DNA from: Anaerolineaceae bacterium 46_22
Lineage (GTDB): Bacteria > Chloroflexota > Anaerolineae > Anaerolineales > Anaerolineaceae
Reading direction: 5' to 3'
Assembly: GCA_001508595.1 (NCBI GenBank)
Contig: LGHA01000025.1
Coordinates: 1-10,860, forward strand
DNA length: 10,860 nt
Position 1 is the stretch's first letter. Each line of letters begins with the position of its first letter. The position numbers and the translations under genes are program-made. The notes beneath the pieces were generated by a model that searched no databases, was not told the DNA's origin, and worked only from the letters and a program-made list of their open reading frames with translations. Shown here in pieces: positions 6,584 through 10,860 of the stretch.

Positions 6584-7843
6584 GAATTTTTCAATCTGGG
6601 ATAGCAGCTCACCTCGCCCTATCGTTACCTGGTCTCGCGTTTTGAGATTCTTTACAGCGACCAGATTCTCTTTCAGCTCATCCGGACCTAATATCACTGC
6701 CACAGATATATCCAACTTATCGGCATACTTGAACTGTTTACCAAGCTTATCCGCTTCAGGATGCACCACAACCCGATATCCAGCATTGCGAATTTCCTCT
6801 GCCGCTTTTAATGACTCAGGTATAGTTGCTTCATCAAAAACGGTAACAAGGACCTGAGGTGTATGACCCAATTTCTCAGGAATCACCCCAGCATCTTGCA
6901 GTACCAGCTCAAGGACCACATCTCCCATGGCAAAGCCGACTCCTGGCAGTCGATTCCCGCCTACATCGGCAACCAGGTTGTCATATCGTCCCCCACCCAG
7001 GATGGCGCGGGATTCACCGCCCAGCTCAAAAGCCTCAAAAACAATGCCGGTGTAATAATCCAGACCGCGAATGACTTTCGGATTGAAAGAAACATAATCC
7101 TCGAGACCAAATATTTTTATTAACTCGAAAAATTCAACCAATTCATCGGATTTCAGCCAGAGATCCTGAGCGTTGACCAATGTCTGCAAACCCCCAACCT
7201 GTTCTTCCGACAAACCAATTTCCAGAGCATAAGCGCGCCATTCCTTCTCTGAAAGTTTATCCAGTTTGTCAATGACCTTAAACACTGCTGGGCGCAATTC
7301 TTTTGCAACTTCAAGGCTTGAAAGGGCTTCATCCATCAATCGCCGATTGTTCACGTAAATTTGCACTTGCTCTGAGGAGAGCCCCGTTTCCTTTAAAAAA
7401 GTCGCAGCAACAGCGACAATTTCAGCATCCGCTGCTACTGCTTCTGTCCCAACCAGGTCGATATTCCATTGATAAAACTCCCGTGTCCTACCCCGCTGCG
7501 GGTTTTCATAACGCCAGAATGGCCCGATAGACCACCATCGCAAGGGCAGTGGAATATCATATTGACGCTGCGCAACCATGCGCGCCAGTGTCGGGGTGAG
7601 CTCAGGTCGCAAGGTGAGCATGTCATCACCGGGTGAAGAAAATACAAAAGCTTGCTCCTTGACCAGTTCTTCACCGGATTTAGCAGCATAAAGATCAATA
7701 AATTCCAAACAAGGACCGTCAAATTCCTGGTATCCAAAGCGCGTCGATACGTCCCGGATAATATCAAACATCCATCGCCGAACAGCCATCACATCCGGAT
7801 AAAAATCTCGAGTACCTTTGACACTTCTTACTATTTCTGCCAT
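6566..7843 (-). CDS. hisS: Histidyl-tRNA synthetase
   Basis: Encodes a 425-residue class II synthetase that activates histidine with ATP and charges tRNA-His in the cytoplasm. Seen: KGTRDFYPD near the start (9-17); LRPELTPTLARM (78-89); motif 2 FWRYENPQRGRTREFYQWN (109-127); histidine-specific RGLDYYTG (259-266) whose Arg259 matches the catalytic arginine of the family; GGGRYD (283-288); motif 3 region GVGFAMGDVV (301-310); C-terminal anticodon-binding alpha/beta domain from about 328. The usual motif 3 Glu-Arg is replaced by Asp-Val, which is odd for class II enzymes. Length is normal. GAGG (plus-strand 7849-7852) lies 5 bases before the ATG. Its substrate tRNA gene follows directly. It is divergent from the DRTGG gene at 7986. 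Confidence 0.97.
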   Translation of the reverse strand: MAEIVRSVKGTRDFYPDVMAVRRWMFDIIRDVSTRFGYQEFDGPCLEFIDLYAAKSGEELVKEQAFVFSSPGDDMLTLRPELTPTLARMVAQRQYDIPLPLRWWSIGPFWRYENPQRGRTREFYQWNIDLVGTEAVAADAEIVAVAATFLKETGLSSEQVQIYVNNRRLMDEALSSLEVAKELRPAVFKVIDKLDKLSEKEWRAYALEIGLSEEQVGGLQTLVNAQDLWLKSDELVEFFELIKIFGLEDYVSFNPKVIRGLDYYTGIVFEAFELGGESRAILGGGRYDNLVADVGGNRLPGVGFAMGDVVLELVLQDAGVIPEKLGHTPQVLVTVFDEATIPESLKAAEEIRNAGYRVVVHPEADKLGKQFKYADKLDISVAVILGPDELKENLVAVKNLKTRDQVTIGRGELLSQIEKFLPSLP

Positions 7844-7985
7844 AACTGCCTCAATATCCTATACTTGTCATTAATTTCATAGACCATTTTACCCTTTTTT
7901 CGGCAGTTTCTATTTTTGGAGTAACTAATTGAGGATTTTACGATAAAATATAAGCATTGTTAATATCTATGAGTAGAAGGAAATT

Positions 7986-8354
7986 ATGAAATTAACTGAA
8001 ATTGTCGACTTAATTAACGGCGAATTACTAACCCAGGAAAAAGAATATAAAAAAGACATAACCGGTGCAATGGGTGCTGATCTGATGAGTGATGTTTTAG
8101 CTTCCATTAAACCAGAAGCAGCTTTACTTACAGGTTTATGTAACCCACAGGTTGTTCGCACAGCTTTAATTGCTGACATTCGAACGATTATCTTTGTGCG
8201 CGGGAAAAACCCTGACCGTGAAACAATCAGAATTGCAAATGAAGAAGAAATTCCTCTGATAACCACAGACCTTGGTATGTTTGAAGCTTGCGGGATCCTG
8301 CACCACGCTGGATTAAAGAGTTACGAATTGCCAGCCAATGACGACTGCGCGTAA
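7986..8354 (+). CDS. DRTGG-domain protein (first copy)
   Basis: Encodes 122 residues that are essentially one DRTGG domain, the ligand/interaction domain also found in HPr kinase and Pta-type proteins. Seen: N-terminal helix MKLTEIVDLINGELLT (1-16), then alternating beta/alpha pattern with ADLMSDVLA (31-39), LLTGLCNPQVVRTALIADI (47-65), IIFVRGKNPDRETIRIANEEEIPLITT and a C-terminal GIL stretch. No catalytic residues are known. AAGGA (7977-7981) lies 4 bases before the ATG. It is the first gene of a tight run, with the CBS/RsbT-like gene starting 14 bases after its stop and a diverged paralogue at 9369. From the context it probably acts with the ATPase in between. Confidence 0.85.
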   Translation: MKLTEIVDLINGELLTQEKEYKKDITGAMGADLMSDVLASIKPEAALLTGLCNPQVVRTALIADIRTIIFVRGKNPDRETIRIANEEEIPLITTDLGMFEACGILHHAGLKSYELPANDDCA

Positions 8355-8368
8355 AAGGAAAATACGCA

Positions 8369-9340
8369 ATGACAGACGAACACTCACAGGTTTCTGACGA
8401 ACTTGCCGAAAGCATTACCAGAACCGAAGAACTCGCGTATGAACTTCGTATTCATGAGGTAATGACCGAGAATGTCCACTGCCTTCCTCCAGACATCAAA
8501 TTGGAAGAAGCACTGGATATCTTTCAAAAAGAAAGATTTTCAGGTGCGCCGGTTATCGCTAATGGTAATCTGGTTGGGCTTATCAGCATTGAAGACCTGA
8601 TCCGGGCATTACGGGCAGGGAACCTGGACGTCAATGTTAGCGAATATATGACGACCAAACTTGTCACAGTTCACGAATATGACCCGGTTGTTGAAGCACT
8701 AAAAACCTTTTCCAGGACAAAGTTTGGCCGCCTGCCCGTGCTTGATAAACAAGGCAAACTGGTTGGTATCATCACCAAAGGGGACATATCCAATGGCTTA
8801 TTAACAGCTTTGCAAAGAGATTATCATGCAGAAGAGCTGATCCGTTATCGCGCCAGCCACCTATTTGAAGATATTGTCTCACATCGAACAAGTCTCATCC
8901 TGAGATACGAAATTCGCAAAGGAGATTTTATCCACGGCGGAAATGCATCCAGCAACATTAAAAGAGCTCTATTGAGATTAGGCGCGACGCCACAGGTTGC
9001 CAGGCGCTGCGGTATTGCAGTGTATGAAGCAGAAATGAACCTGATCATTCACACCAACCACGGCGGCACCCTTCGTGTGGAGGTCGAACCCCACAAAATA
9101 ACCATGGAAGCCTATGACGACGGTCCGGGCATTGAAGACGTTGAACAGGCGATGAAGCCAGGTTACTCAACAGCCACCAACGAAATTCGAGAAATGGGTT
9201 TTGGTGCAGGGATGGGCTTGGTTAATATTAAGCGCTGCGTGGATGAAATGCGATTGATCTCGTCAAGAGACCGCGGCACCAATTTATACATGATCATGTA
9301 CCTTGATGATAAAGACAATAACTTAAATATTGTCAATTGA
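8369..9340 (+). CDS. CBS-pair / RsbT-like GHKL ATPase fusion protein
   Basis: Encodes 323 residues without membrane segments. Domains: two CBS motifs (about 27-83 and 91-147), a pair that usually binds AMP/ATP or related nucleotides, then a linker and a GHKL ATPase of the RsbT/RsbW/SpoIIAB kind (about 178-312). ATP-site boxes are intact: N box YEAEMN (219-224), G1 box DDGPGI (250-255), G2 box GFGAGMGL (277-284), distal GT (303-304). No phospho-accepting His/dimerisation domain is seen, so it is not an ordinary sensor histidine kinase; serine/threonine kinase or protein-partner switching is more likely. AAGGA (8355-8359) lies 9 bases before the ATG. It sits between two DRTGG genes and before PHP and NuoE-family genes. 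I infer nucleotide-responsive control of the downstream hydrogenase/redox operon. Confidence 0.9.
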   Translation: MTDEHSQVSDELAESITRTEELAYELRIHEVMTENVHCLPPDIKLEEALDIFQKERFSGAPVIANGNLVGLISIEDLIRALRAGNLDVNVSEYMTTKLVTVHEYDPVVEALKTFSRTKFGRLPVLDKQGKLVGIITKGDISNGLLTALQRDYHAEELIRYRASHLFEDIVSHRTSLILRYEIRKGDFIHGGNASSNIKRALLRLGATPQVARRCGIAVYEAEMNLIIHTNHGGTLRVEVEPHKITMEAYDDGPGIEDVEQAMKPGYSTATNEIREMGFGAGMGLVNIKRCVDEMRLISSRDRGTNLYMIMYLDDKDNNLNIVN

Positions 9341-9368
9341 ACCCTCACCATTAAAGAATGGAGACACT

Positions 9369-9719
9369 ATGAACTTAGATGAAATCATCCAAATCCTGAA
9401 CCTGAAAATCCTGACGAACTCAAAAGATTTTTCAACCATCAAAGTTAAGAGCGGTTACTGCTCTGATTTGCTCAGCTGTGTCATGACCGGGGCAGAACCT
9501 GAAGGTCTCTGGATCACCCTGATGTCACACAGCAATATCGTTGCCGTTGCTGCATTGCTCGACCTGGCTGCAATAATCATTACAGAAGATGCCCAACCTG
9601 ATCAGCAGACGATCGATAAAGCTAACGAAAAAGATATCATAATGCTTTCATCACCAGATCCAAACTACGAAGTCATTGGACAATTGTGGGAACTTGGTTT
9701 ACGAGCAACCAAAAATTAA
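9369..9719 (+). CDS. DRTGG-domain protein (second copy)
   Basis: Encodes 116 residues, a diverged paralogue of the protein at 7986-8354. Shared features are the N-terminal MNLDEIIQILNLKILT helix, the SDLLS stretch, N-I-V-x-VAALLDLAAII and PD-x2-TI-x-AN-E-x-I. The ATG at 9369 is preferred because GGAG (9360-9363) lies 5 bases upstream; an upstream TTG at 9330 would overlap the preceding gene and add 13 unrelated residues. It begins 28 bases after the CBS/ATPase gene and is part of the same run. The function is not known; a second DRTGG partner is usual in clusters of this kind (from memory). Confidence 0.8.
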   Translation: MNLDEIIQILNLKILTNSKDFSTIKVKSGYCSDLLSCVMTGAEPEGLWITLMSHSNIVAVAALLDLAAIIITEDAQPDQQTIDKANEKDIIMLSSPDPNYEVIGQLWELGLRATKN

Positions 9720-9736
9720 CCCACAAGAAATTACCA

Positions 9737-10483
9737 TTGAAAACCTATTTATCTGAATTACACGTCCATACTGTATTATCACCCTGTGCGGGCGTGGAGA
9801 TGATACCCCCATTAATCGTAAAAAAAGCGCTTGACATTGGCCTTAACCTGATTGCGATAACAGATCATAATGCCAGTGAAAATGTGCCAGCAGTCATAAA
9901 AGCTGCAGAAGGGTCCGATTTAACTGTCTTACCCGGCATGGAACTGCAGACAGAAGAAGACGTCCATATCCTTTGCTTGTTTGATACGGTGGAGCAACTA
10001 AACAAACTCCAGGAACTCGTTGATAAAACTTTACCTGATATAAAGAACAATGTTGAATTTTTTGGTGAACAATTCATTGTCGACCAGACTGGCGAATTTA
10101 TTCAACGAAAAGAACGCCTGTTGATCAATTCAACCCAATTAAGCTTTGATGAAGCATTCCACGCTGTAACAGAATTAGGGGGCTTATTCATCCCTGCCCA
10201 TGTCAACCGCCAGGCTTTTGGCCTGATCGATCACCTTGGATTTGTACCACCCGATTTAGATATTGACGCTTTGGAAATATCCAGGCATATATCCCTTGAA
10301 GAAGCAAAAACAAAATTTCCCCAAATTAAGAGTTTCCCGCTCATCCAAAGCGGAGACGTCCATTATATTGATGATTTCTTAGGCGTAATTCAGTTTATAA
10401 TAGAGAAGCCAACAATAGCCGAACTCAAGCAAGCATTTATGGCCATTAATGGACGCAGTTTTAAGGTCATCTCCCACAATTGA
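9737..10483 (+). CDS. PHP-domain metal-dependent phosphoesterase-like protein
   Basis: Encodes about 248 residues of a PHP-domain hydrolase. Metal-site motifs are intact: ELHVHT (7-12, H-x-H), ITDHN (41-45), PGMEL with E-x7-H (Glu69, His77), PAHVNR (153-158, His155) and GDVH (206-209, Asp207/His209). PHP enzymes remove phosphate from nucleotides, sugars or nucleic-acid ends; the substrate here is unknown. The start is uncertain: TTG at 9737 gives a normal MKTYLSELHVH beginning 17 bases after the previous stop but has only a weak A-rich ribosome site, while a GTG at 9686 would overlap the DRTGG gene by 34 bases. No ATG is available nearby. It is the last gene of the signalling run, and an internal promoter follows. 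Confidence 0.85.
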   Translation: MKTYLSELHVHTVLSPCAGVEMIPPLIVKKALDIGLNLIAITDHNASENVPAVIKAAEGSDLTVLPGMELQTEEDVHILCLFDTVEQLNKLQELVDKTLPDIKNNVEFFGEQFIVDQTGEFIQRKERLLINSTQLSFDEAFHAVTELGGLFIPAHVNRQAFGLIDHLGFVPPDLDIDALEISRHISLEEAKTKFPQIKSFPLIQSGDVHYIDDFLGVIQFIIEKPTIAELKQAFMAINGRSFKVISHN

Positions 10484-10515
10484 TGATTCACTAGACTTAA
10501 TATGACATTTGTGTA

Positions 10516-10544
10516 TTGACCAGTTGGCAGTTGGGTATTACACT
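10516..10544 (+). promoter_or_regulatory. Promoter before the NuoE-family gene
   Basis: TTGACC (10516-10521, 5/6) and TACACT (10539-10544, 4/6) are 17 bases apart. Transcription would begin near 10551, giving a leader of about 67 bases. The start region is covered by the dyad at 10548-10565. Confidence 0.55.
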
Positions 10545-10547
10545 GAT

Positions 10548-10565
10548 TTGTGGTAAATTTCACAA
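10548..10565. promoter_or_regulatory. Rex-like redox operator
   Basis: TTGTGGTAAATTTCACAA is an 18-base dyad matching the Rex consensus TTGTGAA-n4-TTCACAA at 12 of 14 defined positions: the right half is perfect and the left half differs in its last two bases. It overlaps the predicted start point just after the -10, where a repressor would block the polymerase. Rex is the NADH/NAD+-sensing repressor that controls fermentation and hydrogenase genes in many bacteria. The identification is by motif only; no rex gene is in the window. Confidence 0.6.
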
Positions 10566-10617
10566 TCGATGGGTCATTACGCCCGCTTAAATATATTTTT
10601 CAGGAGTAATCCTTTTG

Positions 10618-10860
10618 ATGCAAAAAACAATGGAAAAAAGTATAGAAACTAATCCACTCAATGATCCCGAACAACGATCTATCATTGATAAAATATTAGA
10701 TGAAAACAAAGATCTTGCTGGGGCGACAATGGTTGTTCTAAACAGCTTGCAGGAGGCAATAGGTTACATCTCTCCAGAAATGCAAGTGTATGTCGCAAAA
10801 AAATTAGGAGAACCCGTTAGTCGGATCCATGGTGTTGTTTCCTTTTACTCCTTCTTTACA
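10618..10860 (+). CDS. NuoE/HndA-family [2Fe-2S] subunit, N-terminal part
   Basis: The window ends inside this gene; 81 residues are visible of an expected 150-170. It belongs to the thioredoxin-like ferredoxin family (complex I 24-kDa, NuoE, and the matching subunit of NAD(P)-linked or electron-bifurcating hydrogenases and formate dehydrogenases). Seen: LQEAIGYISPEMQVYVAKKL (44-63) and the highly typical RIHGVVSFYSFF (69-80). The four iron-sulphur cysteines lie beyond the edge. AGGAG (10602-10606) is 11 bases before the ATG at 10618; a TTG directly before it is an alternative. With the DRTGG/CBS-ATPase/PHP genes upstream, a bifurcating hydrogenase (NuoE-NuoF-HydA) is the best guess over complex I, which usually has nuoABCD before nuoE. 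Confidence 0.9.
   Translation, partial: MQKTMEKSIETNPLNDPEQRSIIDKILDENKDLAGATMVVLNSLQEAIGYISPEMQVYVAKKLGEPVSRIHGVVSFYSFFT

Noticed and set aside
7929..7966. Promoter for the first DRTGG gene (TTGAGG, TAAAAT, extended TGnTAATAT)
   Set aside because: No pair of elements has an acceptable spacing; the extended -10 at 7958-7966 would start about 12 bases before the ATG, too close to the ribosome site. A TTGTTAA half-site at 7957-7963 lacks its partner half, so it is not called as a Rex site.
9686..9736. Extended GTG start for the PHP protein
   Set aside because: Overlaps the DRTGG gene by 34 bases and adds residues that do not resemble the family start; kept only as an alternative.

Overview
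This window reads as a moderately AT-rich bacterial chromosome. The gene set mixes aerobic-type membrane and metal functions with a hydrogenase-type operon. That mix, together with the form of histidyl-tRNA synthetase, would fit a facultative or anaerobic bacterium such as an Anaerolineae-like Chloroflexota. This placement is a low-confidence inference; nothing here fixes the taxon.

Layout. (1) Positions 136-2242, plus strand: a DUF1295 / steroid 5-alpha-reductase-fold membrane protein closed by a good terminator; then a small VTT-domain membrane protein and a cupin-fold protein that probably form one transcription unit, closed by a bidirectional terminator. (2) Positions 2377-6222, minus strand: a metal-handling block with a small SHOCT membrane protein, a CopB-type (CPH) copper P-type ATPase with a histidine-rich N-terminus, and a lipoprotein-like mono-haem cytochrome c with its own acidic, His-rich insert. 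The cytochrome has a good promoter candidate with a perfect 13-bp dyad beside the -10. (3) Positions 6411-7843, minus strand: hisS followed 25 bases later by tRNA-His(GTG), which has its own near-consensus promoter at the end of hisS and its own terminator. (4) Positions 7986-10860, plus strand: DRTGG protein, CBS-pair/RsbT-like ATPase fusion, second DRTGG protein, PHP-domain protein, then the start of a NuoE-family [2Fe-2S] subunit that runs off the window edge.

Region 4 is the most interesting part. The four genes at 7986-10483 look like a signalling module: adenylate-sensing CBS pair, GHKL ATPase/kinase of the stress-switch type, two DRTGG partners and a metal-dependent phosphoesterase-like PHP protein. 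From memory, similar sets accompany electron-bifurcating [FeFe]-hydrogenase operons (NuoE/NuoF/HydA) in fermentative bacteria. Between this module and the NuoE gene lies a promoter whose start region is covered by an 18-bp dyad closely matching the Rex (NADH/NAD+ sensor) operator. This suggests redox repression of the hydrogenase genes at that internal promoter, while the signalling module is read from farther upstream.
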